From: Rhizobiales bacterium CCH10-E5
GTDB taxonomy: Bacteria; Pseudomonadota; Alphaproteobacteria; Rhizobiales; Beijerinckiaceae
Reading direction: 5' to 3'
DNA: 32,215 nucleotides
Assembly (NCBI GenBank): GCA_001556125.1
Contig: LSIG01000101.1
Span: 1-32,215, forward strand
Shown here: piece after piece, positions 8,765-16,979 of the stretch
Position numbering within the stretch: position 1 is the stretch's first letter
How the letters are laid out: the number at the start of each line of letters is the position of its first letter
Program-made: the position numbers and the translations under genes
The notes under the pieces: model-generated
What the model saw: the letters and a program-made list of their open reading frames with translations, nothing else
Told to the model about the DNA's origin: nothing
Database searches by the model: none

Positions 8765-10299
8765 GCGTCGTCCTCGCCTGCGATCTCGGCGGCACCAGCT
8801 TCCGCGCTGCGCTGATCGACGAGACCGGCGTGACCCGCGCGCAGGCGATGATCCTGGGCCCGACCGCGATCGACCGCATGGGCTGGTCGGAGATCGACGC
8901 GACCGCCTGGTGGCGCATCCTCGTCGAAGCGGCCCGACAACTCGCCGAGGCCGAGCCCGCCTTGTTCGACGCAATCGAGGCCGTCGCGATCTGCGGTGTC
9001 ACTCGCACGCAGGTCTTCCTCGGTCGCGACGGGCGCCAGCTGCGCCCGGCCATGACCTGGAAGGATACGCGCTCGGAGGCTGCCGCGGGGCGGTTGCGCG
9101 CGCGGCTGGGCGAGCACCCCGAGGCGCAGCGCATCAACGCCTTCCATCCGCTGGCGCGCCTCGCCTGGCTGCGCGAGGAGGAAGAGGCCTGCTTCCGCTC
9201 GCTCGCCTGCGTGCTCGAGCCCAAGGATTACCTCAACGCCCGGCTGACCGGCCGCCAGGCCGGCGACCCTGTCTCGATGGCGCGGCTGCTGGCCTCGCGC
9301 GAAGCCGTCGGCGGTGTCGATCCCTTCGGCACGATCGTGCTGTCTGCCGGCATCCTCCCGCCCATGCTGGAGCCTTGCGACCCGGTCGGGCCCGTGCAGC
9401 CGGGCCTGCCGGCGCCGCTGGACAGGCTGGCCGGCGTACCCGTGTTCTGCTCGTCGAGTGATACCTGGGTCGCGGTGGCGGGCCTCGGCGCGCTGCGGGC
9501 GGGCTATGCCTACAACATCTCCGGCACCACGGAGGTGCTGGGCGCCGTCGGCCTGGATCCGGTCGAGGCCGAGGGCCTGCTGACGGTCGACTGGCGCGGC
9601 CTCTGGCAGATCGGCGGGCCGAGCCAGAACGGCGCGGACACCGTCTCCTGGCTGCTCTCGCTGCTGGCGCAAGAAAGCGCGGAGCCGGGCTCGACCGGCC
9701 AGCGCATCGATGCGCTTCTGGTTGGGCGCCGGCATCCGCAGCCGCTCATCTTCCTGCCCTATCTCCAGGGCGAGCGCGTGCCCTACTGGAACCCGGCGCT
9801 GCGCGGGGCGATCCTCGGGCTCGGCCGCCAGCATGGTGCGACCGATCTCGCCTTCGCCGTGCTGGAGGGAGTCGCCTTCCTCAACCGGATCGTGCTGGAG
9901 CGGGCAGAGGCCGCGCTCGGTGCACCGGTCGGTGAGATCCGCTTCGGCGGCGGCGCCGCGGCCAATCCGGTCTGGAGCCAGATCAAGGCGGATATCTGCG
10001 GCCGGCCCGTCGTCGTCGGCGCCTCGGGTGAGCCCGGACTGCTCGGCGCCGCGATCGTCGCCTGGACCGGGCTCGGGCGCTTCGCCTCGCTGGCGCAGGC
10101 CCAGGAGGCGCTGGTGCGGCCGGCGCGGCGCTTCACCCCGGAGCCCTCGCGCCGGGCCGCCTATGACGCGCTGTACGCGCTCTACCGGCGCAGCGAGGTG
10201 GCGATCGCGCCTCTCTCTGCCGATCTTGCCTCCCTCTCGCGCAGCGCCGGTGCCCTGCCCGGCATCCATGCCGCGCCTTCTCCCGCCCCCAAGGACTGA
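8761..10299 (+). CDS. FGGY-family carbohydrate kinase
   Basis: A 512-aa ATP-dependent sugar kinase of the FGGY family (xylulo-, ribulo-, glycero-, erythritol kinases). The N-terminal phosphate loop reads CDLGGTSFRAALID (about 6-19). A WKDTRS motif follows near residue 100. A late GGGAAANPVWSQIKADICG (19 residues) matches the FGGY C-terminal signature. Length is typical. It overlaps the regulator by 4 bp and precedes the BtpA/SgcQ gene by 6 bp. FGGY substrate cannot be assigned by eye; with a nucleoside hydrolase and SDR in the operon, a pentulose or related keto-sugar is a reasonable guess. Confidence 0.9.
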   Translation: MSVVLACDLGGTSFRAALIDETGVTRAQAMILGPTAIDRMGWSEIDATAWWRILVEAARQLAEAEPALFDAIEAVAICGVTRTQVFLGRDGRQLRPAMTWKDTRSEAAAGRLRARLGEHPEAQRINAFHPLARLAWLREEEEACFRSLACVLEPKDYLNARLTGRQAGDPVSMARLLASREAVGGVDPFGTIVLSAGILPPMLEPCDPVGPVQPGLPAPLDRLAGVPVFCSSSDTWVAVAGLGALRAGYAYNISGTTEVLGAVGLDPVEAEGLLTVDWRGLWQIGGPSQNGADTVSWLLSLLAQESAEPGSTGQRIDALLVGRRHPQPLIFLPYLQGERVPYWNPALRGAILGLGRQHGATDLAFAVLEGVAFLNRIVLERAEAALGAPVGEIRFGGGAAANPVWSQIKADICGRPVVVGASGEPGLLGAAIVAWTGLGRFASLAQAQEALVRPARRFTPEPSRRAAYDALYALYRRSEVAIAPLSADLASLSRSAGALPGIHAAPSPAPKD

Positions 10300-10305
10300 C
10301 CGCCC

Positions 10306-11118
10306 ATGAAGACCCTCGTCCAGACCGATTTCGGCCGCGACCATCTCCTCATCGGCTGTGTCCATACCCTCGCCCTGCCCGGCACGCCGCTCTACGACCG
10401 TGCCGGCGGCATGCGGAAGATCGTGAAGCAGGCGAAGGAGGAGGCGAAGATCCTCGAGGAGGCCGGCTTCCACGCGCTGCTCTACACCAATGAATCCGAC
10501 ATGCCCTATGAGGGCACCATGCCGATCGAGGTCGTCGCCGCGATGACCGAGGTGATCGCCGAATGCCAGGCGCAGACGACCTTGCCGCACGGCGTCAACA
10601 TGCTGATCGACCCGCCGGCCTCGATCGCGGTCGCCCATGCGACGGGCGGGCGCTTCGTGCGCGCCTTCCTGACCGGCGGGCTCGTCGGCGACATCGGCAT
10701 GATGACGCCGGACGGCGCGAGGGCGCTGCGCCTGCGCGCCCATCTCGGCGCCGAGCACATCCGCATCATCTGTAACGTCACGCCGGGCTTCTCGATCAAC
10801 CTCGACAACCGCCCCGTCGAGCAAAAGGCCTCGGGCGCGGTCTTCATCGGGCTCGCCGACATCGTTTGCGTCGGCGGCCCCGCCGCCGGCAAGGAGGCCG
10901 ATATCGCGGTGATCGAGAGCGTCGCCCGTCAGGTGCCCGACACGCCCGTCGCGGTCGGCACCGGCGTGGCGGAGGAGAACATCGCGCGGCTGGCCGAGGT
11001 CGCCGAACTCTTCATCGTCGGCACCTCGATCAAATACGATCGTCAGACGCTGAACCCGGTCGAGCCGCGCCGCGCCCAGGCCCTCGTGCGCGCCTATGAG
11101 AACCGCAAGGCGGCCTGA
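10306..11118 (+). CDS. BtpA/SgcQ-family protein
   Basis: A 270-aa protein of the BtpA/SgcQ family, a TIM-barrel family. It is named for cyanobacterial BtpA (photosystem I biogenesis) and E. coli SgcQ from an uncharacterised sugar gene cluster. Seen are LIGCVHTLALPGTP at the N-terminus, a TNESDMPYEG segment near residue 65 and the GVNMLIDPPASIAVAHATGG minus one residue that follows. Near the C-terminus is a phosphate-binding-like VGTGVAEENIARL with VGTSIKYD. The biochemical activity is not known to me; the barrel and late glycine-rich loops fit an enzyme acting on a phosphosugar, such as an aldolase. Position directly after the sugar kinase supports that inference. Confidence 0.85.
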   Translation: MKTLVQTDFGRDHLLIGCVHTLALPGTPLYDRAGGMRKIVKQAKEEAKILEEAGFHALLYTNESDMPYEGTMPIEVVAAMTEVIAECQAQTTLPHGVNMLIDPPASIAVAHATGGRFVRAFLTGGLVGDIGMMTPDGARALRLRAHLGAEHIRIICNVTPGFSINLDNRPVEQKASGAVFIGLADIVCVGGPAAGKEADIAVIESVARQVPDTPVAVGTGVAEENIARLAEVAELFIVGTSIKYDRQTLNPVEPRRAQALVRAYENRKAA

Positions 11119-11122
11119 CGTC

Positions 11123-11902
11123 ATGGCGGGACCGGTCACCCTCGTCACGGGCGCCTCGGGCGGCATCGGCGGCGCACTCGCCACGATGCTGGCGCAGCAG
11201 GGCCATCGTCTGGTGCTGTCGGGCCTCGACCAGAGCGGGCTCGACGCGCTGGCCCGGGACCTTGCCGCGCAGGGTGCCAGCGTCGCGACGCTGGCGGGCG
11301 ATGTCCGCGAGCGCGATCTCGCCCAGGCCTGCGTCGATCTCGCGGTCGAGCGCTTCGGCCGGCTCGATCATCTCGTGACGGGGGCGGGCGCCTCGCGCCC
11401 CGTGCCGCTGGTCGAGATGGAGGATGACGAGTGGGACAGGCTCGTCGACATCAATCTCTCTGCGGTGTTCCGCATCTCGAAGACGGCCGCGCGCCAGATG
11501 ATAGGCCAGGGTGAAGGCGGGTCCATCGTCCACATCTCCTCGATCGCCCATGCCAATGGCGGGGCCAATCTCGCCTATGGCTCGGCCAAGGGCGGCGTCG
11601 CGACCCTCACCTACGGTATGGCCCAGCAGCTCGGACCGCATGGCATTCGCGTGAATGCGGTAGCGCCGGGGATCATCGATACGCCTATGGTGCGCGGCGG
11701 CTTCGCGCAGCAATTCGATGCGCTGGTCGCCGGCGCCGCTATACGCACGCCGCTTGGACGTTTGGGACGACCCGAGGATGTCGCTGCCGTGATCGCCTTC
11801 CTGCTTTCGCCCTCGGCGGCCTTCGTGACCGGTGCGCTGATCCCGATCACCGGCGGCATCGAGATCCTCTCCCCGATCTCGACCATCGCGAAGGGGGCCT
11901 GA
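11123..11902 (+). CDS. SDR-family NAD(P)-dependent oxidoreductase
   Basis: A 259-aa classical short-chain dehydrogenase. The dinucleotide-binding TGASGGIG is at 9-16, the NLSAVFRISK helix is in place, and the active site is HISSIAHANGG followed by YGSAK (Tyr and Lys of YxxxK). APGIIDTPM follows, and a C-terminal TGALIPITGG segment closes the family fold. It should interconvert an alcohol and a ketone or aldehyde on the pathway's sugar or polyol. ATG 11123 lies 4 bp after the BtpA/SgcQ stop; an upstream in-frame start would overlap that gene. Cofactor preference and substrate are not evident. Confidence 0.93.
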   Translation: MAGPVTLVTGASGGIGGALATMLAQQGHRLVLSGLDQSGLDALARDLAAQGASVATLAGDVRERDLAQACVDLAVERFGRLDHLVTGAGASRPVPLVEMEDDEWDRLVDINLSAVFRISKTAARQMIGQGEGGSIVHISSIAHANGGANLAYGSAKGGVATLTYGMAQQLGPHGIRVNAVAPGIIDTPMVRGGFAQQFDALVAGAAIRTPLGRLGRPEDVAAVIAFLLSPSAAFVTGALIPITGGIEILSPISTIAKGA

Positions 11903-11906
11903 GGGC

Positions 11907-12863
11907 ATGGCCGGGCTCGATGTTCGCGAAGTGATCGGGCGCTACGGCACGGCCATCGCCGGGCTCGTGCTGGTCGTCTTCTTCCTGCTCTTCGCGCCGA
12001 ATTTCGCCAGCACGATGAACATCATCAACGTGCTGAAGGATACGAGCTTCCTCGCGATTCTGGCGCTGGGCTTCGCGCTCGCCTTCACGGTGGCGGAGCT
12101 CGACCTTTCGATCGCGGAGATGGCGAGTCTGGCGGCGGTGGTCTGCGGCTGGATGGTGCATTCGCAATACCCGCCTGCGGTTGCCTTCGGGGCCGCGCTC
12201 GCGGTCGGCATCGTGCTCGGCAGCCTCAACGGCTATGGCGTCACGGTGCTGCGCATCCCCTCGCTGATCATGACGCTGGGGACAGCGGCCATCGCCAAGG
12301 GGCTGGCCTTCATGATCACCCAGGGCGTCGCCTTCACCGGGCGCTGGCCTGTGAGCTTCACCGGGCTGGCGCGCGGCTACAGCTTCGGCGTCCCCAATCT
12401 CGTGCTCTGGATGACCGGCGCGACGCTCTTCGCCTGGGTCCTGGTGAAATGGACCCGCACCGGCGCGCATATGGTCGCCACCGGCGAGGCGGACGAGGCG
12501 GCGCGGCTCGCCGGCATCGCCACGGCGCGGATGAAGCGCATCGGCCTGCTGCTGGCGGGCGTCTTCGCCGGGCTGATGGCGGCGCTGCTGGCCGCGAACC
12601 TGTCCTCGGCGGCGCCCAACATGGCGGGCGACTATCTGCTCTACGCCATCGCCGCCGTGCTGCTCGGCATGACCATGTTCGAGCCCGGCAAGCCCAACAT
12701 CGCCGGCACGGTGTTCGCGGCGCTGGTGCTGAAGGTGCTCGGCAACGGCTTGGTCCTGCTCGGCGCGCCCTATTACATCCAGGACATCGTGCTCGGCGTC
12801 ATCATCATCGGCTCGGTCGCGTTCTCGGCCAGCGCGATGAAGAAGGCGGCCTTCAAGGTCTGA
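11907..12863 (+). CDS. CUT2-type sugar ABC transporter permease
   Basis: A 318-aa permease of the RbsC/FrcC class (BPD_transp_2) with about eight to ten hydrophobic segments. The family's conserved loop appears as VATGEADEAARLAGI (the usual GGNxxAARLSGI region), followed by the alternating hydrophobic helices and the LLGMTMFEPGKPNI segment, equivalent to the usual IGGTSxxGG region. The start ATG lies 4 bp after the SDR stop with a GAGGG element upstream. It should form a homodimeric channel with the ATPase at 13972. The loop departs somewhat from the RbsC consensus (GE rather than GGN), as seen in divergent CUT2 members. Confidence 0.9.
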   Translation: MAGLDVREVIGRYGTAIAGLVLVVFFLLFAPNFASTMNIINVLKDTSFLAILALGFALAFTVAELDLSIAEMASLAAVVCGWMVHSQYPPAVAFGAALAVGIVLGSLNGYGVTVLRIPSLIMTLGTAAIAKGLAFMITQGVAFTGRWPVSFTGLARGYSFGVPNLVLWMTGATLFAWVLVKWTRTGAHMVATGEADEAARLAGIATARMKRIGLLLAGVFAGLMAALLAANLSSAAPNMAGDYLLYAIAAVLLGMTMFEPGKPNIAGTVFAALVLKVLGNGLVLLGAPYYIQDIVLGVIIIGSVAFSASAMKKAAFKV

Positions 12864-12894
12864 GAACCACCACAAGAACGAGGGGAGAGGTCAC

Positions 12895-13836
12895 ATGTTC
12901 GGATTGAGGAAGACGCTGCTGGCCGCAGCCGCGATGCTCGCACTGGGTTCGCAGGCACAGGCCTTCGAGGTCGGGATCATCGGCTTCCAGTTCTCGTCGG
13001 AGACGCATGCGCGCGTCGCCAACGCGGCGGCGGCGGCCGCCAAGGCGAAAGGCTGGGGCGTGACGCTGCTGAACTCGGAGGGTGCGCTGCCCAAGCATGC
13101 CGAGCAGTTCGACGCGCTGATCGCCAAGAAGGTCGACGCCATCATCATCGCCATGGGCAAGCCGGTCGAGGCCGACGCCCAGTTCAAGGCGGCCAAGGAC
13201 GCCAAGATTCCCGTCATCACCGTGCAGTCGGGCTCGAGTCCGCATGCGCTCTTCGACATCCAGACCAACGAGTACAAGGTCGGCGCGGATGCCGCGCTCT
13301 ACCTGCTCGGTCAGCTCGGCTACCAGGGCAACATCGTCACCGCCCGCTTCGACCTCAACGTCGCCTCGCGCATCCGCGGCCGCATCCTCGATGCGGTGCT
13401 GGCCGAGAACCAGGCGGTGAAGGAACTCGGCAAGTTCTCGATGGCGCGCACCCAGAGCTGGCGCGACGACGTCCGGGCCGGCATGCAGGCGCTGCTGCTG
13501 CAGAACCAGGGCAAGATCAACGGCATCTGGGCCTCCTTCGACGGGCAGGCCTACATCATCGATGATCTGCTGCAGGCGCAGGGCGTCAAGAAGGGCCAGA
13601 TCCCGCTCGTCTCGGTCGATGGCGGCAAGGAAACCTATGCCCGCATCGCCGACCCCGCCTCGACCTTCCTCGCGACCGTCGCCATTCCCTTCGAGGCGAT
13701 GGGCAAGCAGGCGGTCGACGCGATCCAGACCATCGTCGTCGAGAAGAAGCCGAAGGAGACCGTCACCAGCGGGCCCTATCTCTTCACGGACGCCGTGCTG
13801 GTCGACAAGACGAACGTGCAGCAGTTCCTGAAGTGA
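12895..13836 (+). CDS. Periplasmic sugar-binding protein of the CUT2 transporter
   Basis: A 313-aa periplasmic-binding-protein (PBP type 1, RbsB/FrcB-like). A signal peptide is visible (KTLLAAAAMLALGSQAQA, cleavage after about residue 22), and the mature start FEVGIIGFQFSS leads into the first Rossmann lobe. LIAKKVDAIIIAMGKPVEAD and the QTNEYKVGADAALYLLGQLG hinge-proximal region fit the family. The start is preceded by a strong GGGGAGAGG. It follows the permease by 31 bp. The binding pocket cannot be read reliably, so the ligand is open: a free pentose-like sugar, or a nucleoside given the linked hydrolase. Confidence 0.9.
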   Translation: MFGLRKTLLAAAAMLALGSQAQAFEVGIIGFQFSSETHARVANAAAAAAKAKGWGVTLLNSEGALPKHAEQFDALIAKKVDAIIIAMGKPVEADAQFKAAKDAKIPVITVQSGSSPHALFDIQTNEYKVGADAALYLLGQLGYQGNIVTARFDLNVASRIRGRILDAVLAENQAVKELGKFSMARTQSWRDDVRAGMQALLLQNQGKINGIWASFDGQAYIIDDLLQAQGVKKGQIPLVSVDGGKETYARIADPASTFLATVAIPFEAMGKQAVDAIQTIVVEKKPKETVTSGPYLFTDAVLVDKTNVQQFLK

Positions 13837-13844
13837 AGCCCTGC

Positions 13845-13941
13845 GCGTCATGCTCGGGCGAAGACCCGAGCATCTCGGAAACCAGCGCCTTCCCGGCATG
13901 AGATTCTCGGGTCGGAGCTTCGCTCCGCCCGAGAATGACGC
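13845..13941. repeat. REP-like composite palindromic element (two hairpins)
   Basis: A 97-bp intergenic element. Hairpin one is ATGCTCGGG (13850-13858) with CCCGAGCAT (13865-13873). Hairpin two is ATTCTCGGG (13903-13911) with CCCGAGAAT (13928-13936), extended inside by CGGAGC/GCTCCG. The whole is bounded by GCGTCAT (13845-13851) and ATGACGC (13935-13941) as inverted ends. Such elements, to my knowledge, recur between genes in Bosea, Bradyrhizobium and relatives. Here it separates the binding-protein gene from the ATPase gene and could limit read-through or stabilise the upstream mRNA. Confidence 0.75.
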
Positions 13942-13971
13942 CGCGTGGCCCCGTAGCCGGACGGACAGAGC

Positions 13972-14736
13972 ATGACCGATCCCACCCCCCTTCTCTCCCT
14001 GCGCGGCATCGGCAAGGCCTACGGCCCCGTCGTCGCCGTGCGCGAGGTCGATCTCGACATCTTTCCCGGCGAGGTCGTCGCGATCTGCGGCGACAACGGC
14101 GCCGGCAAGTCGAGCCTGATCAAGGTGATCTCAGGCGCCGAGGAGCCGACCTCGGGGTCGATCAGCATGCGTGGCCAGCCGGTGGCCTTCGGCTCGCCGC
14201 ATGACGCGCTGGAGCATGGCGTCGCCACGATCTACCAGGATCTCGCGCTCGCGCCGCGGCTCTCCATCGCCCAGAACGTCTTCATGGGCTCGGAGCTGAC
14301 CCGGCCCCTGCTGCTGCCCTTCCTGCGCGTGCTCGACAAGAAGCGCATGATCGCCGAATCGCAGCGCTATCTCTCGCAGCTGTCGGCGGCGGTGACGGAC
14401 ATGACCCGCCCGGTCGAGCGGCTCTCCGGCGGCCAGCGCCAGGCGGTCGCGATCTCGCGCGCCCTGCGCTGGAATGCCGAGATCATCATCATGGACGAGC
14501 CGACGGCGGCGCTCGGCGTCAAGGAAAGCGCGCTGGTGCTCGACCTGATCCGCAAGCTCAAGGCCGACGGGCGCACCGTCATCCTGATCAGCCACAACAT
14601 GCGCGACGTGGTGGCCCTCGCCGACCGGGTGGTGATCATGGGCGCGGGCCGCAAATATGTCGACCGGCCGATCGGCGATCTCAAAGCCGACGACATCGCC
14701 CATCTGATCATGGCCGGCAACGCCAAGGCGGCGTGA
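13972..14736 (+). CDS. CUT2-type sugar ABC transporter ATP-binding protein (single NBD)
   Basis: A 254-aa ABC ATPase with a single nucleotide-binding domain. Walker A is GDNGAGKSS (about 39-47), the Q-loop is in TIYQDLAL, the signature is LSGGQRQAVAISRAL, Walker B is IIIMDEPTAALG and the switch histidine is in LISHNM. Most CUT2 ATPases are tandem double-NBD proteins of about 500 aa. The single-domain form matches the FrcA type of rhizobial FrcBCA fructose transporters. It is separated from the binding-protein gene by 135 bp holding the REP-like element, and is followed 4 bp later by the nucleoside hydrolase. Confidence 0.93.
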   Translation: MTDPTPLLSLRGIGKAYGPVVAVREVDLDIFPGEVVAICGDNGAGKSSLIKVISGAEEPTSGSISMRGQPVAFGSPHDALEHGVATIYQDLALAPRLSIAQNVFMGSELTRPLLLPFLRVLDKKRMIAESQRYLSQLSAAVTDMTRPVERLSGGQRQAVAISRALRWNAEIIIMDEPTAALGVKESALVLDLIRKLKADGRTVILISHNMRDVVALADRVVIMGAGRKYVDRPIGDLKADDIAHLIMAGNAKAA

Positions 14737-14740
14737 GTCG

Positions 14741-15676
14741 ATGCGCGAAGCCATCCTCATCGACACCGATCCCGGCCAGGACGACGCCGTCGCGCTGCTG
14801 CTCGCCTTCGCGTCGCGCGAGCGGCTCGACCTGCGCGCCATTACCACGGTCGCCGGCAATGTCCCGGTGGCGCAGACCACCGCCAACGCCCTGCGCATCC
14901 GCGACCTCGCCGGGGCGGAGGCGGCGACCGTCCCCGTCCATGCCGGCGCTGAGGGGCCGCTGCTGTTCCCGCTGGAGACGGCCGAGTTCGTCTGCGGCCC
15001 CGACGGGCTCGCCGGCGCCGACTTGCCCCCGCCCGCGAGCGAAGCCAGCCCCGGTCACGCGGTCGAGGCGATCATCGCGCTCTGCCGCGCCGCGCCGGAC
15101 GATGGCATCACGCTGTGCCCGCTCGGGCCGCTGACCAATCTGGCGCTCGCGGTCCGGCTGGCGCCGGACATCCTGCCCAAGGTGAAGCGTATCGTGCTGA
15201 TGGGCGGGGCGTTGGGGCTCGGCAACATGACGCCGGCGGCCGAGTTCAACATCCATGTGGATCCTCACGCCGCTGCGATCGTCTTCGGTTGCGGCCGGCC
15301 GATCGTGATGATGGGGCTCGGCGTCACGCTGCAGGCGATCGCCAGCCATGAGCAGGTCGCGCGGATCGGCGCGCTCGGCACGGCAACAGGCAGGGCGATC
15401 CACGGCATGCTGACTCGCCCGCGCCCGGGCGGGCTCGGCACGGCCGGGCATCCGATGCACGACCCCTGCGTCATCGCCTTCCTGCTCTGGCCGGAGCTGT
15501 TCGCGGGGCGCGATTGTTTCGTCGAGATCGAGACCGGCGCAGGCTCCCTGCGCGGCCGCACGACGATCGACTGGAACGGCCGGCTGAAGCGCGAAACCAA
15601 TGCCCATGTCGTCGCGACCGTCGAGGCGACGACGCTGTTCGAGCGGATGATCGAACGCCTGGCCACTTTGCCCTGA
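14741..15676 (+). CDS. Nucleoside hydrolase (IUNH family)
   Basis: A 311-aa inosine-uridine-preferring-type nucleoside hydrolase, which cleaves the N-glycosidic bond of ribonucleosides to free base and ribose. The calcium-binding N-terminal motif DTDPGQDDAVA (8-18) is intact. The middle motif reads EFNIHVDPHAA and the late active-site histidine lies in HPMHDPCVIA. LMGGALGLGNMTPAAEFN matches the family loop. No signal peptide is visible, so it acts in the cytoplasm after uptake. It follows the ATPase gene by 4 bp. Its presence with a sugar-type rather than NupABC-type importer is unusual and suggests a glycoside or modified nucleoside as substrate. Confidence 0.93.
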   Translation: MREAILIDTDPGQDDAVALLLAFASRERLDLRAITTVAGNVPVAQTTANALRIRDLAGAEAATVPVHAGAEGPLLFPLETAEFVCGPDGLAGADLPPPASEASPGHAVEAIIALCRAAPDDGITLCPLGPLTNLALAVRLAPDILPKVKRIVLMGGALGLGNMTPAAEFNIHVDPHAAAIVFGCGRPIVMMGLGVTLQAIASHEQVARIGALGTATGRAIHGMLTRPRPGGLGTAGHPMHDPCVIAFLLWPELFAGRDCFVEIETGAGSLRGRTTIDWNGRLKRETNAHVVATVEATTLFERMIERLATLP

Positions 15677-15686
15677 GAGAACCGAG

Positions 15687-16208
15687 ATGCCCCATCTGGT
15701 CGAGGAATTGCGCGCCGAGGCGGAGGCCGCCATCGCCGCGATGCGCGAGGCAGCGCTGGCCGCCCGCCATCTCCACGCGCGGGCCGAGTTGATGCGCCAC
15801 ATGCTGACGACGGCGCGCAAGGTGAAGGACAGGCCCAAGGCGGACGCCGTCGAGACCGTGGTGCGCGAATGGATGGACGCCTGGAATCTCGACCGGCACG
15901 ACTGGCCGCAGCTGGCGCAGGAGATGGAGGCCTTCACCGCCGCCTTCCACGACTATGCCAACGCGCCCTCGGACACGCATGATGCGCGGCTGCGCGAGGC
16001 TTGCGCGGCGCTCGATGCGGCGCTGGCGAAGCAGGACAGCTCGATTTCGGAGCAGATGGCCTTCCGCTCGCAATGCGCTCATCGCTGGTGGGAGCTGGTG
16101 GCGCCGACGCCGGCCGATCTGCCCGGCGCCAAGCCGCGCCCCTCGATGCCGGAGCTGCGCCGCGATGCCCCGTTCTGGGAATCGGGCTGCGCCGATTTCT
16201 GCCGGTAG
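15687..16208 (+). CDS. Unrecognised 173-aa helical protein
   Basis: I do not recognise the family. The protein is Ala-, Glu- and Arg-rich and predicted almost entirely helical up to about residue 140. It then has a Trp-containing patch (HRWWELVAP) and a Pro-rich tail ending in FWESGCADFCR, where two cysteines sit close together. There is no signal peptide or membrane segment. It starts 10 bp after the nucleoside hydrolase with GAACCGAG upstream, so it is the last gene of the operon, and converges on the FecE-like gene. Operon position is the only clue to function. Confidence 0.7.
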   Translation: MPHLVEELRAEAEAAIAAMREAALAARHLHARAELMRHMLTTARKVKDRPKADAVETVVREWMDAWNLDRHDWPQLAQEMEAFTAAFHDYANAPSDTHDARLREACAALDAALAKQDSSISEQMAFRSQCAHRWWELVAPTPADLPGAKPRPSMPELRRDAPFWESGCADFCR

Positions 16209-16226
16209 GGCCTCTCAGCCGGGCAG
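16199..16226. terminator. Possible bidirectional hairpin between convergent operons
   Basis: CTGCCGG (16199-16205) and CCGGGCAG (16219-16226) form an imperfect inverted repeat, with one bulged G, that spans the stop codons of both converging operons. There is no T-tract, so intrinsic termination is only a possibility. Confidence 0.3.
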
Positions 16227-16979
16227 GAAGGCGATGCGGCCGTCTCCGTCCTGTACCGTTTCGATCGGCACGCCGTACAGCTGTTCCAGCCGCTCGGGCG
16301 TGAGCAGATCCGCAGCTGCCCCGCTGGCGATGGCCTGTCCGTCGCGGATCATCATGACGCGGTCGGCATGGCGCAGCGCCTGGTTGGGATCATGCGTCGT
16401 GAACAGCACGCCGAGCCCTTCCGCCGCCAGCCGGCGGATCTCCTGCATCACCCGGCCCTGATTGCCGAAATCGAGGCTGGCGGTCGGTTCGTCGAGCACG
16501 ACATAGGCCGGCTCTTGCGCGAGCGCACGGGCGATGAGCACGAGCTGGCGCTCGCCGCCGGAAATCTCCGTATAGGGCCGCTGCGCCAGCCGGGCGATGC
16601 CGAGGCGCTCCAGCATGGCCGCAGTGACCGCATGGTCGCGGGGCGAGGGCGCCGCGAAGAGCCCGGCATGGGCGCTGCGGCCCATCAGCACCACGGTCTC
16701 GACGGTGAAGGCGAAGGTGCCGGCATGGGCCTGCGGGACATAACCGAGCGCCCGCGCCCGTTCCGGCGGCGAGAGCGCGGCGAGGGGGCGGTCGTCCAGC
16801 AGCAGCGTCCCGCCGCGGGCCGGCAGCAGCCCGAGCAGGGTCTTCAGCAGCGTGGTCTTGCCGCTGCCATTGGGGCCGACCAGGGCCAGAACCTCGCCGC
16901 GGGCAAGCGACAAGGCGATGTCGCGGCCGATGATGCGCTCGCGATAGCCGTAGACCAGATCGAAGGCGGCGAGGCTCAC
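16215..16979 (-). CDS. FecE/BtuD-type ABC transporter ATP-binding protein
   Basis: A 254-aa ATPase of type II (FecCD-class) importers. Walker A is GPNGSGKTT (about 36-44), the signature is ISGGERQLVLIARAL, Walker B is YVVLDEPTASLD and the H-loop is FTTHDPNQAL. The middle contains LGYVPQAHAG, the Q-loop form usual in this class. The GTG start overlaps the permease stop (GTGA), so the two are translationally coupled. Family annotation would say iron-siderophore or cobalamin. Linkage to tungstate and molybdate genes suggests instead an oxyanion importer of the MolBCA kind described in Haemophilus. It is the last gene of the eight-gene reverse operon. Confidence 0.92.
   Translation of the reverse strand: MSLAAFDLVYGYRERIIGRDIALSLARGEVLALVGPNGSGKTTLLKTLLGLLPARGGTLLLDDRPLAALSPPERARALGYVPQAHAGTFAFTVETVVLMGRSAHAGLFAAPSPRDHAVTAAMLERLGIARLAQRPYTEISGGERQLVLIARALAQEPAYVVLDEPTASLDFGNQGRVMQEIRRLAAEGLGVLFTTHDPNQALRHADRVMMIRDGQAIASGAAADLLTPERLEQLYGVPIETVQDGDGRIAFLPG

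Noticed and set aside
8707..11184. Long reverse reading frame of 825 codons
   Set aside because: It is antisense to the FGGY kinase and BtpA/SgcQ genes and has no family-like motif.
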